A DNA stretch of 64,000 nucleotides from Swaminathania salitolerans (GCF_025994315.1 NZ_BAQE01000005.1); one strand, 5' to 3'; positions 8,900 through 17,675 are shown, numbered from the stretch's first letter. The notes: generated from the letters alone by a model not told the origin. Numbers and translations are program-made.

Positions 8900-9484
8900 A
8901 TGGCCTCTGCGTTCATCTCCCCCGAAACCGGTTTTACCGGCCGGTTGCTCATTTCGAGCCCCATGCTCGGCGATTCGGAGTTTGCCCGCAGCGTCGTCTA
9001 TATCTGCGCCCATTCGCCCCAGGATGGCGCGATGGGACTGATCATCAACCGCAGGGCCTCTCATCCGACCCTCGAGGCCCTGTTCGATCAGCTCGAGATC
9101 ACACCCTCTCCGCCCCGGCGGCGCATCAATCTCTGCTCGGGCGGCCCCATGGAGCCCTCGCGCGGGTTCGTACTGCACTCCGCCGACTGGAAACGGGAAG
9201 ACAGTCTCGTCATCAATGACGAGAACTGCCTGACCGCCAGTCTCGATGTCCTGCACGACATCGCGAATGGAGACGGCCCCCGTCATGCCCTGCTCGCACT
9301 CGGTCATGCCTCCTGGGAACCCGGTCAGCTCGAGGACGAGGTCGTGCGACAGAATGCCTGGCTCTGCGCCCCGGCGCTGGACGATCTGGTGTTCGGGCGC
9401 GACCAGATGCCCAAATGGCGCAAGGCACTGGCGAGCATCAATATCGATCCGCTCTCCCTGTCGCATCATACCGGTCACGCCTGA
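8900..9484 (+). CDS. yqgE: YqgE/AlgH family protein (UPF0301)
   Basis: Conserved cytoplasmic protein of the YqgE/AlgH family, whose exact biochemical role is unknown. It has 194 aa. It carries the family N-terminus GRLLISSPMLGDSEFARSVV, the GAMGLIINR motif, the GGP(M/V) motif and the LGHASWEPGQLEDEV block. The start MASAFISPETG agrees with family N-termini; the frame is open upstream but without similarity. Divergent from ydfG and convergent with the ABC transporter operon. Confidence 0.92.
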   Translation: MASAFISPETGFTGRLLISSPMLGDSEFARSVVYICAHSPQDGAMGLIINRRASHPTLEALFDQLEITPSPPRRRINLCSGGPMEPSRGFVLHSADWKREDSLVINDENCLTASLDVLHDIANGDGPRHALLALGHASWEPGQLEDEVVRQNAWLCAPALDDLVFGRDQMPKWRKALASINIDPLSLSHHTGHA

Positions 9485-9538
9485 CCCTGCGGTTTTCCGC
9501 CCCCGCTTTGCATCCGCCCCCGGCGCTCCGGACCGGAA

Positions 9539-10510
9539 TCAGCGCGGCGGCATCGCGTCCAGAATGCGCCCGGCATCGTCCGGCGTGAGCGCGACATCGT
9601 AGAAGCTCCGGTAGAATTTCCGTATCCGGTCGATCATGTCAGGGCGGTCTATCCGCCCCGTCGCGACGATCTGTCGCGCCCAGGAAAGCTGAAGGAGAAG
9701 TTCGGGGCTGTATCGATCCCAGTTGAAGACCCCGGCGGGATTGCGAAAGACCTGTCCGTTTCTGACCGCCGCGAGACGATCCCACAAACCCGCCCCGCCC
9801 GAACGGTCCGGCATGCCCGCATCGGCGCCGAGAATGATCACATCCGGCGACCAGGCCAGGATCTGTTCGATGGAAACAGGGCGCTTGTTGCCGTGGAGCC
9901 CCTCGGCAGCGTTGACCCCGCCCGCATGCCGGATCCATTCATCGATGATGGTGCGGTCGCCATCCACCGTGAGCGGATCGAAGGCGGCAATATGCAGCAC
10001 GCGCGGTCGATGGCCGACGGGATGCGCCGTTTCCTCCCCGAGGAGGGCGGTGAAGGCCGCGCGATAGCGCTGCGCCTGCTGCCTCGCTTCGTCGGTATCC
10101 AGACGGGCAGCCGTATCGTCGATGGTATCGAGCATACCTGCGAAATCGGTGAATCCGACCGGCACGGCATCCAGACCGAGCGCGCGCAATCCGGCAGCGA
10201 CATTCGACTGTCTGGTGACGAAAACGAGATCGGGATGCAAGGCAAGAACGGCCTCCGCACCGAGCGACATGCTGGGAAACAGATGCGCTTTCGCCAGCCA
10301 TGGCGCCACGCGATACATCCATCTGAAGCGATCCGGCGCGACCACCGTCCCGACGATCCTGCGCGATGCTCCGAGCATGATGAGCGTCGCATTATGCGCG
10401 TACCAGCCATCGACGATACGCGCGGGCGCCGGGCGCGCCGAAGCGGGACACGAAACGGCTGCCAGCGCGAGAAGGGCGAGAAGACTCCTGAAAGGCGCCC
10501 TGCAACTCAT
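9539..10510 (-). CDS. ABC transporter periplasmic binding protein (iron-siderophore/B12 family)
   Basis: Periplasmic metal-chelate-binding component of an importer. It has 323 aa, with signal peptide SLLALLALAAVSCPASARP and then a TroA/FepB-type fold: ARIVDGWYAHNATLIMLGA near the N-terminus, HPDLVFVTR, and WSPDVIILGAD in the second lobe. A GGAGGAG site precedes the ATG, which overlaps the stop of the ATPase gene (ATGA). Last gene of permease-ATPase-binding protein. The ligand is not evident; a ferric chelate is the commonest for this family, but other metals are possible. Confidence 0.85.
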   Translation of the reverse strand: MSCRAPFRSLLALLALAAVSCPASARPAPARIVDGWYAHNATLIMLGASRRIVGTVVAPDRFRWMYRVAPWLAKAHLFPSMSLGAEAVLALHPDLVFVTRQSNVAAGLRALGLDAVPVGFTDFAGMLDTIDDTAARLDTDEARQQAQRYRAAFTALLGEETAHPVGHRPRVLHIAAFDPLTVDGDRTIIDEWIRHAGGVNAAEGLHGNKRPVSIEQILAWSPDVIILGADAGMPDRSGGAGLWDRLAAVRNGQVFRNPAGVFNWDRYSPELLLQLSWARQIVATGRIDRPDMIDRIRKFYRSFYDVALTPDDAGRILDAMPPR

Positions 10511-11352
10511 CGAATCTCCTCCGGGTCGGTATAGAAGCGGTCGCGACCGATATCGTGATGCCGAAGCGGCACGCCCCAGAAGGCACCGAGCGTGGCGCTG
10601 TCGAGGACGCGCTCCGGCGGACCGTCCGCAACGAGACGCCCATCCTGCATGAGAAGTATGCGTCGCGCGTGACGAAAAGCGAGATCCGGCTGATGAATCG
10701 TCATGATCACGAGACGCCCCTCCCGGGCCAGCGCGGAGAGAAGCGCCATGAACCGTCTCTGATGACCGTAATCGAGAGCCGCGAGCGGCTCGTCGAGCAC
10801 GAGGATATCCGTCTTCTGTGCAACGGCCCGGGCAAGGAGGACGCGCTGGTATTCCCCGCCCGACAAGGTATTGCATGGCCGGTCGCGCAGAGCCGACAGC
10901 GTCATGATATCGAGCGCCGCCTCGACCTCGTCACGATCGCGGGGCGATAGCGCGCGATACAGCCCGCCATGCGGAAACCGCCCCTGCGCCACGATCTGGA
11001 ACACGGTGAAACCCGGCGGTTTCTCGCGATATTGCGGGACATATGCCATCGCCCGCGCCCGCATCGGGCGGGACAGTTCGGTCAGAGCGCGGCCGCCGAG
11101 CCGCACCGTTCCGCTGGCCGGCCGCTCCAGCCCCAGAAGCACGCGCAGGAGGCTGGTCTTTCCCGCGCCGTTCGCACCAAGCACGGCGACAGGCGTTTCT
11201 GCGCCGAGCGTGAAGGAGCACGCCCGCAGCACCGCCCGCCCCGAACGGAAGAGACTCAGAGCCTCGGCGCTCAGACCGGGCGCAGAGCCCGGGAGGGAAG
11301 CCCCATCAGGGAGAGGCGGATCACGGGAGAGAGGCGGATCAGATGCGGTCAC
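10507..11352 (-). CDS. ABC transporter ATP-binding protein (FecE/BtuD family)
   Basis: Cytoplasmic ATPase that powers the importer. It has 281 aa, with Walker A GANGAGKTS, Q-loop YVPQYR, signature LSGGEYQRV, Walker B ILVLDEPLAALD and the switch His in MTIHQPD. An N-terminal Pro/Ser-rich extension of about 27 residues is unusual. The GTG start overlaps the permease stop (GTGA), and its own stop overlaps the binding-protein start (ATGA), so the three are translationally coupled. Confidence 0.93.
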   Translation of the reverse strand: MTASDPPLSRDPPLPDGASLPGSAPGLSAEALSLFRSGRAVLRACSFTLGAETPVAVLGANGAGKTSLLRVLLGLERPASGTVRLGGRALTELSRPMRARAMAYVPQYREKPPGFTVFQIVAQGRFPHGGLYRALSPRDRDEVEAALDIMTLSALRDRPCNTLSGGEYQRVLLARAVAQKTDILVLDEPLAALDYGHQRRFMALLSALAREGRLVIMTIHQPDLAFRHARRILLMQDGRLVADGPPERVLDSATLGAFWGVPLRHHDIGRDRFYTDPEEIR

Positions 11353-12335
11353 AGACTGCCCTCGCGACGCAGGCGGCGCAGCACGAAGATGAAACCGAGC
11401 GCGCCGAAGAGTTCCGTCATCATGCCGAGGGGCATTTCGGAAGGAGACAGGGTTCTGGCCGCAGTATCGGCAAGGGTAAGGCAGACCGCACCGAGCATGG
11501 CGGAAAACGGCAGAAGAAGACGATGATCGGGACCGACAAGCAGCCGGGCGATATGAGGCACGAGCAATCCGATCCAGCCGATCATGCCCGCCAGAGAGAC
11601 GGTAAGGGCTCCGAGCGCCGTCGCGAGCAGCAATACGCCCCAGCGCATCGCCCCGATCGGCAGACCCAGACTATGCGCCTCATCGTCGCTCAGCCCGAGA
11701 ACATCGAGAAGACGCCCGCCGATCCAGAGCGCCCCCATGACGAGACAGAGTATCGGCATGATGACGGCGAGTTCGGGCCAGCGCGTCTGGGCGAGACTGC
11801 CCAGAAGCCAGTAAATGATCGCAGGCAGGGTGTCGAACGGATCGGCCAGGTATTTGAGCAGCGACAGCAGCGCCGTGAACAGCGCGGCGCTGATCAGCCC
11901 GCCGAGCAGCAGGGGCAGGATACCCTCCGACCCGACGAGACGCGCGATGCAGAAACCGCATCCGACCGCACAGCATCCGCCTGCGAAGGTGGCGAGCTGG
12001 ATGGTAACAGGCGTCGCATGGCAGAGAATGGCAGCGGCAGCCCCGAAAGCGGAGCCGCTCAGAACGCCCAGAAGATCGGGGGAAACGAGAGGATTGCGAA
12101 ACACGGCCTGAAAGGCGGCACCGGATACGGAGAGGGCTGCGCCGATACCGACCGATGCCACGAGGCGGGGAAGACGCGCCTGAAGGAGGACGGCACGCGT
12201 GGTGATATCGCCATCATGGCCGAGCGAAGCGAACAGAGCCAACGGCCCGATGGCGTAGCGCCCGCTGCACAGAGCGACCAGCGCAGCGAGGAGAAGAGCG
12301 ACACCTGCCGTCGCAAAACAGACCCGTGCGGTCAT
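11349..12335 (-). CDS. FecCD-family ABC transporter permease
   Basis: Integral inner-membrane permease of the iron-chelate/B12 importer family. It has 328 aa and about nine hydrophobic segments. Family motifs are seen: ARLPRLVASVGIGAALSVSGAAFQAVFRNPL near residues 53-83, and the cytoplasmic coupling-helix region AGMIGWIGLLVPHIARLLVG toward the C-terminus. First gene of the three-gene importer; the region between it and the upstream tRNA terminator (12336-12435) must hold its promoter. Confidence 0.93.
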   Translation of the reverse strand: MTARVCFATAGVALLLAALVALCSGRYAIGPLALFASLGHDGDITTRAVLLQARLPRLVASVGIGAALSVSGAAFQAVFRNPLVSPDLLGVLSGSAFGAAAAILCHATPVTIQLATFAGGCCAVGCGFCIARLVGSEGILPLLLGGLISAALFTALLSLLKYLADPFDTLPAIIYWLLGSLAQTRWPELAVIMPILCLVMGALWIGGRLLDVLGLSDDEAHSLGLPIGAMRWGVLLLATALGALTVSLAGMIGWIGLLVPHIARLLVGPDHRLLLPFSAMLGAVCLTLADTAARTLSPSEMPLGMMTELFGALGFIFVLRRLRREGSL

Positions 12336-12435
12336 TCAGCTTACGATCCCCTCCCCGTCAGATTCGGGAATCGCCACATTGACATGACCGGCCGGGATTT
12401 GGCCAGCCGTCAGATCCGACAGATTTTCCGGGAAG

Positions 12436-12457
12436 AAAAACCCCTCGCCGAGGGGGT
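12436..12457 (-). terminator. Terminator of tRNA-Pro
   Basis: On the minus strand, CCCCTC-GGC-GAGGGG followed by five T, a few bases after the encoded CCA end of the tRNA. Confidence 0.85.
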
Positions 12458-12460
12458 ATC

Positions 12461-12537
12461 TGGTCGGAGTGAGAGGATTCGAACCTCCGGCCCCTGCGTC
12501 CCGAACACAGTGCTCTACCAGGCTGAGCTACACTCCG
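12461..12537 (-). tRNA. tRNA-Pro (anticodon CGG)
   Basis: Read on the minus strand, it forms a full cloverleaf: acceptor CGGAGTG/CACTCCG, D-arm GCTC...GAGC, anticodon stem CTGTG/CGCAG with loop TTCGGGA (anticodon CGG, codon CCG), and T-arm with GGTTCGAATCC. The terminal ACCA is encoded, giving 77 nt. Confidence 0.97.
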
Positions 12538-12593
12538 AACCGATGGATGGGGCTATACCTCCGGTCGGCCCCCTCCGCAAGGGGGGTCTGCGA

Positions 12594-13175
12594 TCAAAGT
12601 CGGTGGGTTTCCTCTTTTTCTTCACGCTTTTTCATGCTGCGGAGGGCATCGAACGCCGCGGGCACATCGTTGACGACCTGATAAAGCGCACGCGCGGACG
12701 GGTCGGCCAGTCCCTGCTCGATCGCGGCCTCGAGGGCGGCGATCACATGCACGGCCCAGTTTGCGACATTCACGATCACGATCGGTTTGTCGTGCAGCGA
12801 AAGCTGACGCCAGGTCATGATTTCCATAAGCTCGTCGAATGTCCCGAGACCGCCGGGCAGGATGAGAAACGCATCCGCCTGCGCAAACATCAGGCGCTTG
12901 CGCTCATGCATGGAACCCGTGACAACGAGATCCGTCACACGTTCGTTCATCACCTCGCGATCGTGCAGGAATTCGGGGATGATCCCCGTGACCGAGCCTC
13001 CGGCCTCGAGAGCGGCTTCTGCCACCACCCCCATGAGCCCCACGGCACCGCCGCCATAAACGAGATGGATGCCTCTTTCTGCGAGGCCGGCCCCCGTCTC
13101 CCGGGCGGCCTCCGTGAACGCGGGAAGAATTCCGAGGCGCGAGCCGCAGAAAACGGCGGCGGCGGCGATCGTCAT
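12594..13175 (-). CDS. LOG-family cytokinin-activating phosphoribohydrolase homologue
   Basis: LOG/TIGR00730 family protein; members hydrolyse nucleoside 5'-monophosphates (classically cytokinin riboside monophosphates) to base plus ribose 5-phosphate. It has 193 aa, with VFCGSRLG at the N-terminus, GGGAVGLMG, the SMHERK motif and the PGGLGTFDELMEIMTW signature carrying the catalytic Glu. The start MTIAAAAVFCG matches family N-termini; the 29 codons upstream do not. It follows the MFS gene by 26 bp on the same strand, so the two are probably co-transcribed. Confidence 0.92.
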   Translation of the reverse strand: MTIAAAAVFCGSRLGILPAFTEAARETGAGLAERGIHLVYGGGAVGLMGVVAEAALEAGGSVTGIIPEFLHDREVMNERVTDLVVTGSMHERKRLMFAQADAFLILPGGLGTFDELMEIMTWRQLSLHDKPIVIVNVANWAVHVIAALEAAIEQGLADPSARALYQVVNDVPAAFDALRSMKKREEKEETHRL

Positions 13176-13201
13176 CTGGAGATTACCTTTCCTGGGAAGT
13201 G

Positions 13202-14401
13202 TCAGCGAGAGACAGCGCGCTGCAACCTGAGCACCTGCACGACGCCGAGGAGTGTAACGCATGAGGTAAAGATGAACAGGGCCATATACCCTGCTGCATG
13301 GATCACGAGCCCGAGGACCGGCCCGGATATTCCGATTGCCAGATCGAGAAAGACCGAAAAGGCACCGAGGGCGGCGCCGCGGTTTTCGGCACCGGCGCGA
13401 TCGACCGCCAGAACGCCGAGAGCGGGGAAGACCAGAGAAAACCCTGCCCCCGTCACCGCAGCGCCGAGCGTGGCTGCCTCAGCCGAAGGCAGAAGCGCCA
13501 GGATCAACAGGCCGATCGCTTCGACGCCCAGAGAAATGAGCGCCACCTTCGTTCCACCCATACGACCGATCTGACGCGCGAAGACGAAGCGGACGATGAC
13601 GAAGACCATGCCGAACACGGCCAGAGCCTGGGCGGCTCCCGACCAGTGCTCTGCCGCGAAATAGAGCGCGAGACATGAGGAGATGGCGCCGAACCCGACC
13701 GAGCCGGCCGCGAGCGCACAGCCATGAGGAAGAACGAGACGGAAGACACGCGAGAACGGCATCGCAGGACGGTCGCTCTTGAGCGGCGCGACACCCGGAT
13801 AGGACGAGGCGAGCGCCGTCCCGATCGCAGGCAGAAGCGCCGAGACGATCCCGAGCGTCACGAGCCCGCCCCAGCCTCCGCCCAGATGGGAAAGCTGCTC
13901 GCCGAGCGTGGCGCCCAGGGCAATACCGCCATAGGAGGTGATCCCGTTCCAGGAGATCACCTGAGCCGTATTGGCCGCCCCGGCACGCCGTATGTTCCAC
14001 ACGATCACCCCGGTCGAAGCCCAGCTCTCCGCCCAGCCCAGCGCAAGGCGGCTGACGAGAAGACAAAGCAGGGAGAGCGATGTGATCGAGGCACTCAGCC
14101 CTGCAAGGAGCAGGAGCGCTCCCGACAGCGTCCCCAGCGCGAGACCCGAGACGACGACGGGTTTCGGCCCGCCCGTATCGATACGATGGCCGGCCGATGC
14201 CCGTGACGCGAAGGTCGCGAAATATTGCAGGGAAACTGCGAAGCCCGCGAGCACCGTGTTGAAGTGAAGCACGGTGTGCACGAAGATCGGGATGACGGCC
14301 ATCGGCAGACCGATGACGATATAGATGATGAGATTGAGCAGGACGACCGGCAGGATTCGTCCGATCGGCGACCGATGCGCCGTTTCCTGCCCCGCAGTCA
14401 T
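13202..14401 (-). CDS. MFS transporter, YhhS type
   Basis: Twelve-helix inner-membrane secondary transporter resembling E. coli YhhS, a putative arabinose/drug exporter. It has 399 aa. Similarity includes IGLPMAVIPIFVH near the N-terminus, VSLQYFATFASRASAGHRID, ISWNGITSYGG mid-protein and GAGFSLVFPALGVLAVD in the second half. The ATG at 14401 has GGGGGA upstream; a TTG five codons earlier is the alternative. Upstream of the LOG gene in a likely two-gene unit. The substrate is unknown. Confidence 0.9.
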   Translation of the reverse strand: MTAGQETAHRSPIGRILPVVLLNLIIYIVIGLPMAVIPIFVHTVLHFNTVLAGFAVSLQYFATFASRASAGHRIDTGGPKPVVVSGLALGTLSGALLLLAGLSASITSLSLLCLLVSRLALGWAESWASTGVIVWNIRRAGAANTAQVISWNGITSYGGIALGATLGEQLSHLGGGWGGLVTLGIVSALLPAIGTALASSYPGVAPLKSDRPAMPFSRVFRLVLPHGCALAAGSVGFGAISSCLALYFAAEHWSGAAQALAVFGMVFVIVRFVFARQIGRMGGTKVALISLGVEAIGLLILALLPSAEAATLGAAVTGAGFSLVFPALGVLAVDRAGAENRGAALGAFSVFLDLAIGISGPVLGLVIHAAGYMALFIFTSCVTLLGVVQVLRLQRAVSR

Positions 14402-14416
14402 GATCAGATCCCCCAA

Positions 14417-14446
14417 AGAGTTCGGTAGAGTTCGGCAGAGTTAGAA
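14417..14446. repeat. Three 10-bp direct repeats just upstream of the MFS gene
   Basis: AGAGTTCGGT, AGAGTTCGGC and AGAGTTAGAA are head to tail, starting 16 bp upstream of the MFS ATG. One-helical-turn spacing in a leader could indicate a regulator site; equally it may belong to the degenerate repeats seen at other gene junctions. Confidence 0.5.
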
Positions 14447-14688
14447 AGTGCCGTTCTGTGCAGAATGCCACTCCGGCGGCCCGAAGTCATCCCACAGAGT
14501 GGGATCTCTTCGTTCCGGAAGGCCGGTATCCCCGCTCCGCCTCCTGCGATCCGCCCCGCAGACGATCCGGAATGCCCCGCTTTCCTGAGCTGTCACGCAA
14601 GGCTCCCCAGCCGGCATGGCACCGGTCGGCATACCACATGCCCTGTTGCCGCGACAGCACGCAGTCCCGGCGCTGCTTGCGGGATGCG

Positions 14689-14744
14689 GTTTCTCTGGTG
14701 CTGCTTCTCCGGCGCGGTTTCTCTGGCGCAGTTTCTTTGGCGCT
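14689..14744. repeat. Four imperfect 14-bp tandem repeats
   Basis: Units GTTTCTCTGGTGCT, GCTTCTCCGGCGCG, GTTTCTCTGGCGCA and GTTTCTTTGGCGCT lie in the 503-bp gap between dinB and the MFS gene. Apart from these repeats, the 10-bp repeats and one tiny reading frame, nothing supportable is seen in that gap. Confidence 0.8.
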
Positions 14745-14759
14745 ACACGCTGGCGCGTC

Positions 14760-14840
14760 CTATCCGGCGCCCAGCGCGCAGATGAGAACAGAGACGAAGG
14801 CGCCGAGCCAGAGCGAGGAATTGGAGAAGACCGAGAGCAT
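14760..14840 (-). CDS. Possible 26-aa membrane peptide downstream of dinB
   Basis: A short frame reading MLSVFSNSSLWLGAFVSVLI plus CALGAG would form one hydrophobic helix. It begins 64 bp past the dinB stop on the same strand. The ribosome site is weak (AACAGG close to the ATG). No family is recognised and chance is a real possibility. Confidence 0.22.
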   Translation of the reverse strand: MLSVFSNSSLWLGAFVSVLICALGAG

Positions 14841-14904
14841 GGGCCTGTTTCCCGGGAGAAGAGGGGTTGCGTGAGCTTCGGTAAACGCAGCAAACCCGCA
14901 GAAG

Positions 14905-16008
14905 TCAGCATGTCGAATCATCGAAAAGTGTCATTTGCGCCAGATTTTCGCCTGAATTCCCTTCGAGCCCTGTCAGGGTCACACCCATGAGCCGTATAGG
15001 TCGGTCGAGGGGGAAAAACATCCTCAGCAGAACCAGAGCCTGATCCCGCATCATCTCCTCCGTGGCGATGGCGCGGCTTTCCGATCGTGTGCGGGTCACG
15101 CTGCGAAAATCGGCATATTTGATCTTGAGAACGAGCGTTCGGCCGGAAATGGCGCGGGCGGTCCGAAGCCGCCAGAGCTTCGCGCATAAATCCTCGAGCA
15201 CGTTTCGCGCCTCGTTCCAGTCCGACAGATCGCGCTCGAACGTGGTCTCCGTCCCCAGGGATTTGCGGACCGTATCGGCCACCACCGGCCGGTCGTCGAT
15301 CCCGCGCGCGATTGCCGCGTAGAACGCCGCGGCCTTGCCGAAATGCCGTTTCAGCACATCGATGGGTGCGTCTCGCAAATCCGCCCCGGTAAAGATGCCG
15401 AGCGCGTTCATGCGCGCGCGCGTCGCCGGACCGATGCCGTGGAACTGCTCCACGCGCAAGGCGGCTGCGAAACCCGGCCCCATCTGCGGTGTGATCACGA
15501 ACTGGCCATTCGGCTTGCGATGATCGGAGGCCAGCTTGGCCAGGAAGCGGTTATAGGAAATCCCGGCGGATGCCGTGAGGCCCGTTTCCTCGAAAATGGC
15601 CGCCCGGATGAGACGCGCCACCTGCGTGGCCGACCCGTAATCGCGATAGGTTCCGGAAACGTCCAGAGAAGCCTCGTCCAGGGACAAGGGCTGGATCAGC
15701 GCGGTGTAACGCGCGAACACCGCGTGGATCTGCCGGGAGACCGCACGATAGACATCGAATCTCGGAGGAACGAAGACGAGATCGGGACAATGCCGCAAAG
15801 CGGTACGCGAGGGCATGGCCGAGCGCACCCCGAAACGGCGCGCTTCATAACTCGCTGCGGCGACCACCCCGCGCCCTTCGCCGCGGCCCACCGCAACGGC
15901 CCTCCCCCTCAGATCCGGATCGTCCCTTTGCTCGACGGACGCATAGAACGCGTCCATATCGATGTGAATGATGCGACGCGTCGTCGGGGGGGAATCTCCG
16001 GGGAGCAT
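14905..16008 (-). CDS. dinB: DNA polymerase IV (Y family)
   Basis: Error-prone lesion-bypass polymerase. It has 367 aa, with catalytic acidic residues in IIHIDMDAFYASVEQ (residues 13-27) and LSLDEASLDV, a little-finger domain, and the C-terminal beta-clamp-binding motif QMTLFD. The ATG has no strong ribosome site but agrees with family starts. A motif shared with the recA upstream region lies 18-33 bp before the start, consistent with SOS control. It lies downstream of a same-strand glycosyltransferase gene with a 66-bp gap. Confidence 0.95.
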   Translation of the reverse strand: MLPGDSPPTTRRIIHIDMDAFYASVEQRDDPDLRGRAVAVGRGEGRGVVAAASYEARRFGVRSAMPSRTALRHCPDLVFVPPRFDVYRAVSRQIHAVFARYTALIQPLSLDEASLDVSGTYRDYGSATQVARLIRAAIFEETGLTASAGISYNRFLAKLASDHRKPNGQFVITPQMGPGFAAALRVEQFHGIGPATRARMNALGIFTGADLRDAPIDVLKRHFGKAAAFYAAIARGIDDRPVVADTVRKSLGTETTFERDLSDWNEARNVLEDLCAKLWRLRTARAISGRTLVLKIKYADFRSVTRTRSESRAIATEEMMRDQALVLLRMFFPLDRPIRLMGVTLTGLEGNSGENLAQMTLFDDSTC

Positions 16009-16025
16009 GCCCCGGTTATGACATC

Positions 16026-16041
16026 GTTCTCAGGAACAAAA
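16026..16041. promoter_or_regulatory. Candidate SOS operator upstream of dinB
   Basis: In the dinB direction the sequence is TTTTGTTCCTGAGAAC, almost the same as TTTTGTTCCGGGAGAAC near recA. Extending 5', it also reads GATC-N7-GTTC, one mismatch from the alphaproteobacterial LexA box GTTC-N7-GTTC. Confidence 0.5.
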
Positions 16042-16074
16042 CAAGATCATAACTCCGGATGATCCACCTAGAAA

Positions 16075-17583
16075 TCAGGCCAGAGCGTTCCAGAGCAAAC
16101 CGGGAACCATTCGTGAGATTTCCGCCCGGACGGAAGGCTGCGCGGCATAGAGAGCCCGAAGGAACACGTCGTTCGAAGGCGGACAAGGCGCCTCTTCACG
16201 AAGCCAGTGGAGGATATCCCGGGCAGAGACCCCATGCCCCGGGGCGAAGGGAAGCGATCTTTGCGGGCCGGCATCCATCAGCTCGGTCGGCTCCAGCGCG
16301 ATCTGCTCCCACTCCCGGGCCTGGTGCCTGTTGACCTCGATCTTTCCGATTCCATTCTCCGGCGGCTGGAAGGCCATGTAGAAGGATTCGACGGGATTAC
16401 GCAGGGCGACAGCACCGTTTTCGTCGGTGACGAGACGGAAGATTGCCCGCTCCATGAGCCGCGCATCTCCCTCGAACTTCATGAAGCTCCTGTTGCATCC
16501 GGGAATGCTGAGCACGATCAGGTCCGGTGTATCGTCCGAAATATAGCCGATAACGGGAAGAAGCCCCTCGCGCTGTGCGGTCTCCCCATCGGCATGGACG
16601 ATCGTTGCGGAACCGGGCAGACAATAGAGACAGGTGTCGAAATAGGAGCGCAGGGCCACCCATGAGACGGACGCCGTCCGGGGCGACAGGGTCGTCTCAC
16701 GCCGTCCTGCGGGTTCGAAACCGTATTGACCCGACTGCAGACGCCGGATCGCCGAACCCACCGCTTCTTCGTAGATCGGCGCGAGAAACTGCTCCATTCG
16801 GGGAACGAGACGAAGCGGTCCGGCATCCGTCTCATCGTTCCGGTCGAAATGATCCCAATATCCCACCGAGTCCGACAGATCGGCATTCAGGCGACGTTTG
16901 ATCCTCTGGATATAGTGTTCCATGCTTCGGCAGATGAAATGCAGCACGAAACCATGGGACCACTCGATTTCCTGAACGGCATTTGCGCTTTCGACCAGGC
17001 GCCCGCTCGGTCGCGCATAACGTTCCGTCGGCACATCGAACCAGTGGGGATTGATATAGGTCTCGCTCGTCTTCTCCGGACGAACGAAGCTCTTGACGAG
17101 CACATTGTCGCCCAGAGCCTCGGTCGAATGCATGGGGAAGGCTTCGATCGTCGTGATCCGCGGTCTGACGACACGATTGGCGCTTCCATGTATGCGCCAG
17201 GAAAAGGCAATCCCGTCGGCATCCTCGAATCGCCACAGAAACTCGGGAAGGCTGTCGAAATGCCTGAGATAGACGTATTCGTCTCCATCCAGAAAACCGA
17301 TCCAGTCGAACTCGTTGCGACTGAGCGCGGCGGCCTTCATGAACGAATCCCGCTGCCTCAGATAGAAATCAGGCTCGGAGAGGGGATCGGTCCTGAAAAG
17401 CCTGATATCGTAGCATTTCGAGGCAGCCTGAAGAATCTCCCATGTCCCGTCGGAGGAGTGGTCGTCGAACACGAAGAAGGCTTCGACACCCAGCGCGGCA
17501 TGCCAGGCGATCCATCCCGCTATGTCCGAAAACTCATCCTTTACAAACAGGACGACCGCAACGCTCGGAAGATTTTCAGTCAT
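16075..17583 (-). CDS. Glycosyltransferase family 2-like protein (GT2/GT92 type)
   Basis: Probable cytoplasmic glycosyltransferase. It has 502 aa. The N-terminal about 290 residues look like a GT-A catalytic domain: VAVVLFVKDEFSDIAGWIAWH, the DDHSSDGT nucleotide-sugar motif and a DGDE metal-binding motif in IGFLDGDEYVYL. The C-terminal about 200 residues have no family I recognise. The ATG is followed directly by MTENLPSVAVVLF, typical for the family. It lies 154 bp downstream of hemH, with a hairpin between them. Acceptor and product are unknown. Confidence 0.82.
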   Translation of the reverse strand: MTENLPSVAVVLFVKDEFSDIAGWIAWHAALGVEAFFVFDDHSSDGTWEILQAASKCYDIRLFRTDPLSEPDFYLRQRDSFMKAAALSRNEFDWIGFLDGDEYVYLRHFDSLPEFLWRFEDADGIAFSWRIHGSANRVVRPRITTIEAFPMHSTEALGDNVLVKSFVRPEKTSETYINPHWFDVPTERYARPSGRLVESANAVQEIEWSHGFVLHFICRSMEHYIQRIKRRLNADLSDSVGYWDHFDRNDETDAGPLRLVPRMEQFLAPIYEEAVGSAIRRLQSGQYGFEPAGRRETTLSPRTASVSWVALRSYFDTCLYCLPGSATIVHADGETAQREGLLPVIGYISDDTPDLIVLSIPGCNRSFMKFEGDARLMERAIFRLVTDENGAVALRNPVESFYMAFQPPENGIGKIEVNRHQAREWEQIALEPTELMDAGPQRSLPFAPGHGVSARDILHWLREEAPCPPSNDVFLRALYAAQPSVRAEISRMVPGLLWNALA

Positions 17584-17648
17584 CGAAAAGATTGATCCAT
17601 TACAGGGAATAACAATCTCTTATCGCAGACGGGCCTGAGTTAATCCAT

Positions 17649-17675
17649 ATGTCTGCCGGAAAAACCGGCAGACAT
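17649..17675. terminator. Perfect 11-bp stem-loop between hemH and the glycosyltransferase gene
   Basis: ATGTCTGCCGG-AAAAA-CCGGCAGACAT. There is no downstream T tract in either direction, so intrinsic termination is not certain. It could also stabilise a hemH mRNA 3' end. Confidence 0.5.

Noticed and set aside
12552..12590. GC hairpin between tRNA-Pro and the LOG gene as a terminator
   Set aside because: A short C5/G5 pairing without a T tract; evidence too thin to list.
14441..14911. 156-codon minus-strand frame between dinB and the MFS gene
   Set aside because: Low-complexity translation crossing the 14-bp repeats, no ribosome site, no family resemblance.
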